Shown here: piece by piece, positions 1 to 5,541 of the stretch
How the letters are laid out: every line of letters starts with the position of its first letter
Position numbering within the stretch: the stretch's first letter is position 1
DNA from: JANNAV01 sp031384695
GTDB lineage: Bacteria; Pseudomonadota; Alphaproteobacteria; Rhodobacterales; Rhodobacteraceae
Reading direction: 5' to 3'
Assembly (NCBI GenBank): GCA_031384695.1
Contig: JANNAV010000350.1
Location: forward strand, 1 to 6,256
Length of the DNA: 6,256 bases
The notes under the pieces: generated by a model
What the model was told of the DNA's origin: nothing
The model's input: only the letters and a program-made list of their open reading frames with translations
Databases searched by the model: none
Made by a program: the position numbers and the translations under genes

Positions 1-917
1 GCGTTGGTGGCAGCCCCGATTCCCGCCATCGCCGTTTGCGCCTCCTGATCGGTTTTCACGCCGATCTCGTTGATCCGATGCGCCACATCCTGCTGCTGCG
101 CCGTCTTCAAACTGGCGGTCAGCGCATCATACAACACCACCCGCTGCTTGGTGTCGGTTTGCAATTTGTTGATCAGAACCATCTGCGTCGCCGCCTGATT
201 CTGCAGACTGTCCATCCAGGTCTTGCCCTTCTCGATGTACCGCTCCAGCGTCTGCGATTTCGCCAGCATCACCTGTTCGTCCTGCACCAGCGCGTTATAG
301 CGGGTGTTCATCGTCGCCAGTTCGGACTCAAGCTTGGTGCGCACCGCCGCATTCTGCTCGACCGATATCTTGTTCTCCAACTCGATAACCCGTGGGTCCA
401 TCGCGCCGATCTCGGTGCGCACCGCTTCCAACGCCGCAACCGTGCCCTCGCGCTCGGTCAAGGTGCCGCCCAGATTGCCTTCAACCCGGTCTTTCTGGGT
501 GGTCAGCAGGTCCAACTGCCCTTGCAACAACCGCACGATCACATCCGATTTCGCAATCAAATCCTGCAACTTGTCGTCAATCGAAGCGCCGCGCAGCCGC
601 TCCTGCCGCATCGATTCGGATTTCCCGGTCGAGAAGATGCCGACAAAGCTTTCCATCCCGGTCTTTGAGCGCATCTCGTCGAAATCCTTGGAGAACCCCG
701 CCGTCACGTCATCAAGCCCCATGATCAACTCGGCAATATTGGCGTTCATCAGATCGGTGTGCTTGTGCACATCATCCAGCGTGGCATTCTCCACATCAAA
801 ACCCGCATCCAGCTTGGTGCGCGCCGCCTCGATCCGCCCGGTGATCTCGGATATCTTGGCCTGCGCCTTGGCCACCTGATCCTGGCTTTCCTTAATCTGT
901 GCGTCAAAATCGGCCAT
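1..917 (-). CDS. Coiled-coil protein, possibly TelA-like (partial, 3' end off window)
   Basis: An open frame of 305 codons runs from an ATG at 917-915 to the left edge with no stop, so the C-terminus is missing. The start is supported by a GGAGG Shine-Dalgarno at 927-923, five bases before the ATG. The protein begins MADFDAQIKESQDQ and has no signal peptide or membrane segment, so it is probably cytoplasmic. It has no cysteine and only one proline (P175), and is rich in Ala, Glu, Gln, Lys, Asp and Leu in heptad-like spacing, which indicates long alpha-helical coiled coil. The middle has a short glycine-rich break (about 86-101, TGMESFVGIFSTGKSE). The segments around 222-305 (TLERYIEKGK, then INKLQTDTKQRV) recall the helical order of TelA/KlaA toxic-anion-resistance proteins, which also have a YI.AG element. 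That assignment is a pattern impression, not a firm match. It is divergent from the M20 gene across a 115-bp gap. Confidence 0.85.
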   Translation of the reverse strand, partial: MADFDAQIKESQDQVAKAQAKISEITGRIEAARTKLDAGFDVENATLDDVHKHTDLMNANIAELIMGLDDVTAGFSKDFDEMRSKTGMESFVGIFSTGKSESMRQERLRGASIDDKLQDLIAKSDVIVRLLQGQLDLLTTQKDRVEGNLGGTLTEREGTVAALEAVRTEIGAMDPRVIELENKISVEQNAAVRTKLESELATMNTRYNALVQDEQVMLAKSQTLERYIEKGKTWMDSLQNQAATQMVLINKLQTDTKQRVVLYDALTASLKTAQQQDVAHRINEIGVKTDQEAQTAMAGIGAATN

Positions 918-922
918 CTTGC

Positions 923-927
923 CCTCC
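923..927 (-). promoter_or_regulatory. Shine-Dalgarno of the coiled-coil gene
   Basis: On the minus strand GGAGG lies five bases before the ATG at 917. It is the strongest ribosome binding site in the window and fixes the start of the left-edge gene. Confidence 0.75.
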
Positions 928-955
928 GTTGGAATCACATTGATCAACATAGGTA

Positions 956-974
956 ATGTAACACTCAATTACAT
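956..974. promoter_or_regulatory. Inverted repeat ATGTAA-N7-TTACAT, candidate operator
   Basis: Perfect 6-bp arms (956-961 and 969-974) flank the 7-base spacer CACTCAA in the middle of the divergent region. On the minus strand it lies just upstream of a TATGTT box, so a protein bound here could act on the coiled-coil gene's promoter, the M20 promoter, or both. The dyad is too AT-rich to be a strong terminator and lies upstream of both genes. No regulator gene lies in the window, so the binding factor is unknown. Confidence 0.4.
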
Positions 975-1032
975 CCCATAGCCCAACCATATTCAGATTG
1001 CCCAAGCGCCGCGCACAGGCCAATCTCTCCGG

Positions 1033-2301
1033 ATGAGCGATGCCCCCATTCTTGCCCAAGTTACCGCCCGCCGCCAAGCGCTTATTGCGCTGACGCAAAG
1101 TCTGATCCGCATCCCCACCCTGAACCCGCCCGGCCAGAACTACCGCGAAATCTGCGATTTCCTTGGCGCGCGGCTGGAAGCCTCGGGTTTCACCACCCAA
1201 TTCATCCGCGCTACAGGTGCGCCGGGCGACCGCGAAAGCCACCCGCGCTGGAACCTGATCGCACGGCGCATGGGCCTAACCCCCGGCGATTGCGTGCATT
1301 TCAACAGCCACCATGATGTGGTCGAGGTTGGCCACGGCTGGACCCGCGATCCTTTCGGGGCCGAAATCGAAGGCGACAAGATCTATGGCCGTGGGGCCTG
1401 CGACATGAAAGGCGGCCTTGCGGCGTCGATCATCGCCGCCGAGGCCTTTATCGCGGCCACCCCGAACTTCAAAGGCAGCATCGAGATTTCCGCCACCGCC
1501 GATGAGGAATCAGGCGGCTATGGCGGTGTGGCCCACCTCGCCGCCAACGGGTATTTCGCGCATGTAAACCACGTCATCATCCCCGAACCTTTGCACAAAG
1601 ACCGCATCTGCCTCGGCCATCGCGGCGTCTGGTGGGCCGAGATCGAAACCCATGGCCGCATCGCCCATGGCTCGATGCCCTTTCTCGGTGACAGCGCCAT
1701 CCGCCACATGGGTGCCGTGCTGGAAGAGATCGAGGCCCGCCTCTACCCCCTCCTCGCCACCAAACGCACCGCAATGCCCGTGGTCCCTGAGGGCGCGCGC
1801 CAGTCCAGCCTCAACATCAACTCCATCCACGGTGGTGCGACCGAGCCCGCCCCCGGCGATACCTCGCTGCCCGCGCCCTGTGTGGCCGACCGCTGCCGTA
1901 TCACCATCGACCGCCGCTATCTGATCGAGGAATCCCTCGCCGAGGTGAAATCCGAGGTTACCGATCTGCTGGCCCGCGTCCAATCCGCCCGCCCCGGCTT
2001 CAAATACACCCTGCGCGATCTGTTCGATGTGCAACCCACCATGGCCCCGCGCGACGCGCCCATCGTCAAAACCACCGCGAGCGCCATCACCCGCGTCCTG
2101 AAACGCGCCCCCGAATACGTCGTCTCCCCCGGCACGTACGACCAGAAACACATCGACCGCATCGGCCGGTTGCAAAACTGCATCGCCTACGGCCCCGGCC
2201 TGCTGCACCTCGCCCACCAACCCGACGAATGGATTTCAATTCAAGACATGGAAGACAGCGCCAAGGTGATGGCGCTCGTCCTGAAAGACCTTCTGTCCTG
2301 A
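1033..2301 (+). CDS. M20 family zinc deacylase, ArgE/DapE type, substrate unknown
   Basis: This 422-residue protein belongs to the M20 metallopeptidase family (acetylornithine deacetylase / succinyl-diaminopimelate desuccinylase type), which hydrolyses N-acyl amide bonds with a two-zinc centre. The expected residues are present: H93 and D95 in NSHHDVV; bridging D124 in GRGACDMKGG; catalytic E158 and ligand E159 in DEESGG; acidic ligand E185 in IIPEP; and H395 in LAHQPDEW. The insert dimerisation domain starts near residue 200 and carries the usual His (H212, RIAHGSMP). There is no signal peptide, so it acts in the cytoplasm. It is somewhat longer than typical ArgE or DapE, and nearby genes give no arginine or lysine context, so I leave the substrate open. 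The ATG at 1033 fits the family N-terminus but has no good Shine-Dalgarno (only an AGG about 13 bases upstream). It is transcribed alone and converges on panC. Confidence 0.93.
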   Translation: MSDAPILAQVTARRQALIALTQSLIRIPTLNPPGQNYREICDFLGARLEASGFTTQFIRATGAPGDRESHPRWNLIARRMGLTPGDCVHFNSHHDVVEVGHGWTRDPFGAEIEGDKIYGRGACDMKGGLAASIIAAEAFIAATPNFKGSIEISATADEESGGYGGVAHLAANGYFAHVNHVIIPEPLHKDRICLGHRGVWWAEIETHGRIAHGSMPFLGDSAIRHMGAVLEEIEARLYPLLATKRTAMPVVPEGARQSSLNINSIHGGATEPAPGDTSLPAPCVADRCRITIDRRYLIEESLAEVKSEVTDLLARVQSARPGFKYTLRDLFDVQPTMAPRDAPIVKTTASAITRVLKRAPEYVVSPGTYDQKHIDRIGRLQNCIAYGPGLLHLAHQPDEWISIQDMEDSAKVMALVLKDLLS

Positions 2302-2373
2302 ATTCTTCATTGCTAAAATATCCCGGGGGTCCGGGGGCTGGCCCCCGGCCTTGGCTGCCGCCAACCCGCCACC
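2302..2373. other. Convergent intergenic region
   Basis: This 72-bp spacer lies between the stops of the M20 gene (plus) and panC (minus). It holds an AT-rich tract (TGCTAAAATAT, 2311-2321) followed by a GC-rich hairpin element at 2323-2348. Two transcription units end here, so a bidirectional terminator role is expected. Confidence 0.6.
2323..2348. terminator. GC-rich hairpin with two competing arms, likely bidirectional terminator
   Basis: CCGGGGGC (2331-2338) and GCCCCCGG (2341-2348) form a near-perfect stem with a tight loop. A second copy of the left arm, CCGGGGG, lies directly before it at 2323-2329, so the right arm could pair with either copy. Read on the minus strand (panC transcripts), the hairpin is followed by GGGATATTTTAG, which gives a short U-run about 12 bases after the stem. 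On the plus strand no U-run follows. Position between convergent stops supports termination, more strongly for panBC than for the M20 gene. Confidence 0.55.
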
Positions 2374-3210
2374 TCAAACCGCGATATTGTCGATCAGCCG
2401 CACCCCGTCCAGCCAGGCCGCCGCCAGCAGCCGCAAAGGCCGCGCCATATCCTCCACCTCCATCAAGGTAGACGCATCGCGCAGCGCCACATACTCCACC
2501 CGCTCAAACCCCGCAGCCAGCACCTCCGCCTCACAGCGCGCCAAAGCTCCGGCGTCACCATCCCGAATACCCACCGCCGCCCGCACCATCGCGGCATAAA
2601 GCGCCGCCGCCTGCCCCCGCGCGTCCACCCCCAGCCGGGCGTTGCGCGAAGACATCGCCAGCCCGTCCGCCTCGCGGATCGTCTCGCAGCCCACCACCCA
2701 GACCGCCAGATTCAAATCCCGCACCAGCCGCTTCACCACCGCCAGTTGCTGCCAGTCCTTCTGGCCAAAATAGGCCCGGTCGGCCATCGTCATGCCAAAA
2801 AGCTTGGTCACCACCGTTGCCACACCGTCAAAATGCCCCGGCCGCAGCGCGCCTTCCAACGGCCCCGAAACACCCCCCACCGAAACCGAACTGACAAACC
2901 CCGGCGGATAAACCTCGCCCGGACCCGGCGCAAAGATCAAATCCACCCCCGCGCGCGCAAGCAGTGCCGCGTCGGCCGGTTCCGTCCTTGGATATTTCAG
3001 CAGGTCGTCAGGATTGTTGAACTGCAACGGGTTGACGAAAATCGTCACGATCACCCGCTCGCATTCCGCTTTCCCGGCCCGCGCCAGCGACAAATGCCCC
3101 TCGTGCAGCGCCCCCATCGTCGGCACCACCCCCACGATCTCGCCCGCAGCCTTCCACCCCCGCACCAAAGCCCGCAGGTCCGCCACCCGCCGCACAACCG
3201 GCACAGTCAC
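2374..3210 (-). CDS. panC: Pantothenate synthetase (pantoate--beta-alanine ligase)
   Basis: PanC condenses pantoate with beta-alanine using ATP, via a pantoyl-adenylate, to give pantothenate, AMP and pyrophosphate in the cytoplasm. The 278-residue length is normal. Signature motifs appear in order: the HIGH-type nucleotide-binding motif PTMGALHEGH (30-39), IFVNPLQF (57-64), LEGALRPGHFDGV (118-130), YFGQKDWQQL (147-156), the KMSKS-type segment READGLAMSSRN (179-190), and a C-terminal AAWLDGVRLIDN. The start is a GTG at 3210-3208 that overlaps the panB TGA by four bases (GTGA), which indicates translational coupling. An AAGGG nine bases upstream, inside panB, can serve as ribosome binding site. 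It is the distal gene of panBC and ends at the hairpin before the M20 gene. Confidence 0.97.
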   Translation of the reverse strand: MTVPVVRRVADLRALVRGWKAAGEIVGVVPTMGALHEGHLSLARAGKAECERVIVTIFVNPLQFNNPDDLLKYPRTEPADAALLARAGVDLIFAPGPGEVYPPGFVSSVSVGGVSGPLEGALRPGHFDGVATVVTKLFGMTMADRAYFGQKDWQQLAVVKRLVRDLNLAVWVVGCETIREADGLAMSSRNARLGVDARGQAAALYAAMVRAAVGIRDGDAGALARCEAEVLAAGFERVEYVALRDASTLMEVEDMARPLRLLAAAWLDGVRLIDNIAV

Positions 3211-4043
3211 GGCTTGGTGCCCTTGCCCGCCACATCGGCAAAGCCGTGCTCCTCGCCCGGAAACACCCCGGCCCGCACATCCGCCGCATAAGCCGCAATC
3301 GCCTCGGATGCAGCCAACCCCAACTCGGCATAACGTTTCACGAACTTCGGCCGGAAATCGGTAAACATCCCCAGCATGTCATCCACCACCAACACCTGCC
3401 CGTCACAGCGCACCCCTGCCCCAATCCCAATGGTCGGTATCGCCAATGATTGCGTGATCCGCGCCGCAAGCCCCACCGGCACCTTCTCCAGCACCACCGC
3501 AAACGCCCCCGCCGCCTCAACCGCCCGCGCATCCGCCATCACCGCCTCGCCGTCGCCGTCGCGCCCCACCACCCGGTAACCACCCAGCGTGTTCACCGAT
3601 TGCGGTGTCAGGCCGACATGCGCCATCACCGGCACCCCGCGCGCGCTCAGGAAAGCGATGGTTTCCGCCATATGCACCCCGCCTTCCAGCTTTACCGCCG
3701 GTGCCCCCGTCTCCACCATCAACCGCGAGGCATTGCGAAACGCCTGCTCCGGGCTCTCCTCATACGAGCCGAACGGCATATCGATCACCGCCATCGCCCG
3801 CGACACCCCCCGCACCACGGAACGGCCATGCAGGATCATCATCTCCATCGTCACCCCCAAGGTCGACGGCATCCCGTGCAGCACCATCCCCACCGAATCG
3901 CCCACCAAAGCGATGTCGCAATGCGCATCCACCAGCCGCGCCATCGGCGTGGTATAGGCGGTCAGCACCACCAAAGGCACACCCCCCTTGCGGGCACGAA
4001 TTTCTGGCGGCAGCACGGAACGGATGGGCGAGGTTGCACTCAT
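3207..4043 (-). CDS. panB: 3-methyl-2-oxobutanoate hydroxymethyltransferase (ketopantoate hydroxymethyltransferase)
   Basis: PanB transfers a hydroxymethyl group from 5,10-methylene-tetrahydrofolate to alpha-ketoisovalerate to give ketopantoate, the first committed step of pantothenate synthesis. It is cytoplasmic and Mg-dependent. By alignment with E. coli PanB, the metal ligands are D49 (LVGDSVGM), D88 (IDMPFGSY) and E120 (VKLEGG), and the catalytic base is E186 (VVLEKVPV). HVGLTPQSVNTLGGY (142-156), IPTIGIGAG (202-210) and the terminal FPGEEHGF are also diagnostic. I chose the ATG at 4043 because homology begins just after it (MSATSPIRSVLPPEIRARKG) and the length becomes the family-typical 278 residues. 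The frame stays open to 4322 but that part overlaps the divergent cupin gene. A GGAG at 4059-4056 is 12 bases upstream, which is a rather long spacing. It is the first gene of panBC. Confidence 0.97.
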   Translation of the reverse strand: MSATSPIRSVLPPEIRARKGGVPLVVLTAYTTPMARLVDAHCDIALVGDSVGMVLHGMPSTLGVTMEMMILHGRSVVRGVSRAMAVIDMPFGSYEESPEQAFRNASRLMVETGAPAVKLEGGVHMAETIAFLSARGVPVMAHVGLTPQSVNTLGGYRVVGRDGDGEAVMADARAVEAAGAFAVVLEKVPVGLAARITQSLAIPTIGIGAGVRCDGQVLVVDDMLGMFTDFRPKFVKRYAELGLAASEAIAAYAADVRAGVFPGEEHGFADVAGKGTKP

Positions 4044-4081
4044 GGCTGTCAAATGCTCCACTTTGGCATCGGTCTGCCTGC

Positions 4082-4111
4082 AATATGGGCACAAGCCTGC
4101 CGCAACTGCAA
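4082..4111 (-). promoter_or_regulatory. Candidate panBC promoter (weak)
   Basis: On the minus strand TTGCAG (4111-4106), an 18-base spacer and CATATT (4087-4082) resemble -35 and -10 boxes. The -10 matches four of six consensus bases and the -35 three of six. Position about 40 bases before the panB ATG is reasonable. This is a consensus guess only. Confidence 0.25.
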
Positions 4112-4119
4112 GTTCACCC

Positions 4120-4137
4120 CGCTGCACCGCAGCAGCG
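4120..4137. promoter_or_regulatory. Dyad CGCTGC-N6-GCAGCG, possible operator
   Basis: Perfect 6-bp arms at 4120-4125 and 4132-4137 lie between the two outward-facing candidate promoters. The DNA here is GC-rich, so a dyad of this size could arise by chance. The central location is the main support. Confidence 0.22.
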
Positions 4138-4144
4138 AGTGCCC

Positions 4145-4175
4145 TTGACCGCAGGCCCCCAATCAGGCGCAATAA
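4145..4175 (+). promoter_or_regulatory. Candidate cupin-gene promoter (weak)
   Basis: TTGACC at 4145-4150 is a five-of-six match to the -35 consensus. CAATAA at 4170-4175, after a 19-base spacer, is a poor -10. It would start transcription close to the AAGG ribosome binding site at 4184-4187. Confidence 0.28.
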
Positions 4176-4194
4176 GCCAAACCAAGGATATCCC

Positions 4195-4542
4195 ATGCCC
4201 CAAGCCCTGCTCGCCCGCGTCACCCGCGATGGCACCGAACCCGAAATCAGCCGCCCCGATCCCGCCACGGTGCTATCCGGCGATCCGGTGCATTCCATCT
4301 GGAACCTTGAAACCCGTGGCACGCTTTACTGTGGCCTCTGGCAATCCACCCCCGGCAAATGGCGGGTGTCCTATTCCGAATGGGAATATGTCCATATCCA
4401 CCGGGGCCATTCGGTGCTGACCGATGCCGAGGGCACCGCCACACCCCTCAAACCCGGCGACAGCTTCATGATCCGCCCCGGCTTTGCCGGCACATGGGAG
4501 GTGATTGAAACCACCCTGAAAGACTACGTCATCCTCGCCTGA
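4195..4542 (+). CDS. Small single-domain cupin protein (Cupin_3-like)
   Basis: This 115-residue protein is a single cupin beta-barrel with the signature of the Cupin_3 group (related to (S)-ureidoglycine aminohydrolase domains): LYCGLWQSTPGKWRVSYSEW (44-63), EYVHIHRGHSVLTDAEG (64-80), LKPGDSFMIRPGF (85-97), then GTWEVIETTLKDYVI (99-113). E64 and H67 are possible metal ligands in the first cupin motif. The second motif has no histidine in the usual place, so metal binding and enzyme activity are uncertain. No signal peptide is seen. The ATG at 4195 has an AAGG seven bases upstream. An open frame extends further upstream to 3988 but would overlap panB. It is divergent from panB and convergent with the L,D-transpeptidase. 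The substrate is unknown; small stand-alone members of this group are often left as uncharacterised. Confidence 0.9.
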   Translation: MPQALLARVTRDGTEPEISRPDPATVLSGDPVHSIWNLETRGTLYCGLWQSTPGKWRVSYSEWEYVHIHRGHSVLTDAEGTATPLKPGDSFMIRPGFAGTWEVIETTLKDYVILA

Positions 4543-4549
4543 ACCCAAA

Positions 4550-4579
4550 CTCAGACCCAGCTCAGACCCAGCTCAGACC
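4550..4579. repeat. 11-bp tandem repeat across the convergent gene ends
   Basis: CTCAGACCCAG occurs at 4550-4560 and again at 4561-4571, followed by a partial third copy CTCAGACC at 4572-4579. The repeat fills most of the 30 bases between the cupin stop and the L,D-transpeptidase stop. Its third copy contains the TGA (minus strand, 4575-4573) of the L,D-transpeptidase gene. No hairpin terminator is visible in this junction. Confidence 0.85.
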
Positions 4580-5478
4580 TGCGTATCAGGCTCGGGTGCT
4601 GCCGGGCAATCCACCTCGGAAACCCCCTGCCGCCGACACGCGCCAAGCCGCTTTTTCTCGGCCTTGGCAAAGTCTTTTGCGGCCTGTTCCGCCGCCACCG
4701 CCTCATCGGCGATCCGCTTTTCCTCGGCCTCGGCGATCAGCGCCGCATCCGGCTCCAGCCGTGCCACGTTTTCCGGCGTCGCGGGCACCGCACGGCCATA
4801 GGCGTCGTCCATATGCGGGCCTTCGATGGCAACGCTTTCCTCAAGCGAGCGTACCTTCACCCGTGCCCCCGGCTCGATCCGGTTGTAAAGATCAATCGCG
4901 TCCTGATTAAACAGCCGGATGCACCCCGCCGAAGTGGCATGGCCGATGGTCGCATTCTGGATGGTGCCATGAATGCGGAAATAGCTGTCGCGCCCGCCGC
5001 GATACAGATACATCGCCCGCGCGCCCAGCGGGTTATCAAGCCCGCCCGGCAGACCACCGGCAAATTCGGCGTAAAGATCGGGGCGGGTGCGCACCATATT
5101 GGCGGTCGGCTGCCAGCCCGGCCACTCTTCCATCCGCCCGATCACGCCCGAGCCGCGAAACGAGATGCCCTCGCGCCCCACCGCAATCGCATAGCTCATC
5201 GCCCGCCCGCCGTCTTCCACATAGTAAAGCCTGCGCGCAAAGGTATCGACCACAATCGAACCCGGCGCTTCATCCCCGGCATAGGCCACTTCCGCCCGCG
5301 CCCGCCCCAGCGTCAGATCAATCGGGTCAACCGCCGGAATAAGATACTCCCCATCCTGAACCGCCTGATATTCCGGCGGCGCCGCGCGCGTCGGCGGAGT
5401 TTCCTCTTGGGGGGCACCACAGGCCATCAGGGACAACAGCGAAAAGGTCGCCAACAGGCGGCAGGCGGTATGTTTCAC
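4573..5478 (-). CDS. L,D-transpeptidase (YkuD domain) lipoprotein
   Basis: This predicted 301-residue lipoprotein has a YkuD catalytic domain (about residues 73-212). Such enzymes form 3-3 peptidoglycan cross-links or attach proteins to meso-diaminopimelate in the periplasm. The active-site motif is complete: H170-G171 (FRIHGT) and S183-A-G-C186-I-R188, with C186 the nucleophile. I place the start at GTG 5478-5476, giving KHTACR, a hydrophobic stretch LLATFSLLSLMA and a lipobox LMAC with Cys20 as the lipidation site. An upstream ATG at 5526 would bury the signal peptide 16 residues deeper and overlaps a likely promoter. After YkuD comes a charged Ala/Glu/Lys helix (about 235-278) and a short tail with two cysteines (C281, C291). 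It follows creatinase on the same strand but after 133 bases, so it is probably its own unit. Confidence 0.93.
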   Translation of the reverse strand: MKHTACRLLATFSLLSLMACGAPQEETPPTRAAPPEYQAVQDGEYLIPAVDPIDLTLGRARAEVAYAGDEAPGSIVVDTFARRLYYVEDGGRAMSYAIAVGREGISFRGSGVIGRMEEWPGWQPTANMVRTRPDLYAEFAGGLPGGLDNPLGARAMYLYRGGRDSYFRIHGTIQNATIGHATSAGCIRLFNQDAIDLYNRIEPGARVKVRSLEESVAIEGPHMDDAYGRAVPATPENVARLEPDAALIAEAEEKRIADEAVAAEQAAKDFAKAEKKRLGACRRQGVSEVDCPAAPEPDTQV

Positions 5479-5508
5479 TTGGCAGCTTTCACAAACGGGT
5501 GGTTTGCC

Positions 5509-5525
5509 TGCACCTAAAGGGTGCA
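5509..5525. promoter_or_regulatory. Dyad TGCACC-N5-GGTGCA overlapping the -10 region
   Basis: Perfect 6-bp arms at 5509-5514 and 5520-5525 surround TAAAG. The dyad covers the proposed -10 box of the L,D-transpeptidase promoter, the position expected of a repressor operator. No regulator gene is in the window. Confidence 0.35.
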
Positions 5526-5541
5526 TCGCCCTACCCGTCAA
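5513..5541 (-). promoter_or_regulatory. Candidate L,D-transpeptidase promoter
   Basis: On the minus strand TTGACG (5541-5536) is five of six bases from the -35 consensus, followed by a 17-base spacer and TTTAGG (5518-5513) as a weak -10. Transcription would begin near 5506, giving a leader of about 28 bases before the GTG. This supports the GTG start over the ATG at 5526, which lies inside the promoter. Confidence 0.4.

Larger units (their letters stand above)
918..1032. other. Divergent intergenic region
   Basis: These 115 bases separate the starts of the coiled-coil gene (minus) and the M20 deacylase (plus), so they must hold promoters for both. The region is clearly more AT-rich than the coding DNA around it. 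It contains an 8-bp palindrome TTGATCAA at 940-947 and a longer dyad at 956-974. I could not fit a convincing -35/-10 pair on either strand. The best -10-like boxes are TATGTT on the minus strand (954-949) and CATATT on the plus strand (988-993), and neither has a good partner. Confidence 0.6.
4044..4194. other. Divergent promoter region between panBC and the cupin gene
   Basis: This 151-bp region separates the start of panB (minus) from the start of the cupin gene (plus). It holds candidate promoters for both directions, listed separately, and an 18-bp dyad (CGCTGC-N6-GCAGCG, 4120-4137) lying between them. The panB frame reads open through here, but there is no homology to PanB in that extension. 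Confidence 0.55.

Noticed and set aside
615..640. Possible P-loop (FSTGKSE) in the coiled-coil protein
   Set aside because: It lacks the GxxxxGK[ST] spacing and has no Walker B or nucleotide-binding fold around it.
36..879. Long open frames on the plus strand (36-668 and 304-879)
   Set aside because: They lie antisense to the 305-codon minus-strand coiled-coil frame, which has a strong ribosome binding site and coherent composition. The plus frames give low-complexity His/Arg/Leu or Ser-rich products.
904..1242. 112-codon minus-strand frame spanning the divergent region
   Set aside because: It overlaps the starts of two well-supported genes and has no recognisable motif.
1510..2220. 236-codon minus-strand frame inside the M20 gene
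   Set aside because: It is a shadow frame caused by GC-rich third positions; the product is Gly/Ala/Asp-rich with no domain, while the plus strand has full M20 motifs.
2746..3291. Plus-strand frame antisense to panC
   Set aside because: It is an Arg/His/Pro-rich shadow of an unmistakable PanC.
4044..4322. N-terminal extension of PanB containing a CPYC motif
   Set aside because: It reads through the divergent promoter region and into the cupin gene. PanB homology starts after the ATG at 4043, and a CxxC-like match in 93 extra codons is easily chance.
3450..4420. Plus-strand frames antisense to panB (3450-4148, 3605-4420)
   Set aside because: Their translations are Pro/His/Arg or Ser/Pro low complexity, and they overlap panB and the true cupin frame.
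4813..5517. 234-codon plus-strand frame antisense to the L,D-transpeptidase
   Set aside because: It is an Arg/Pro/His-rich shadow with no domain.
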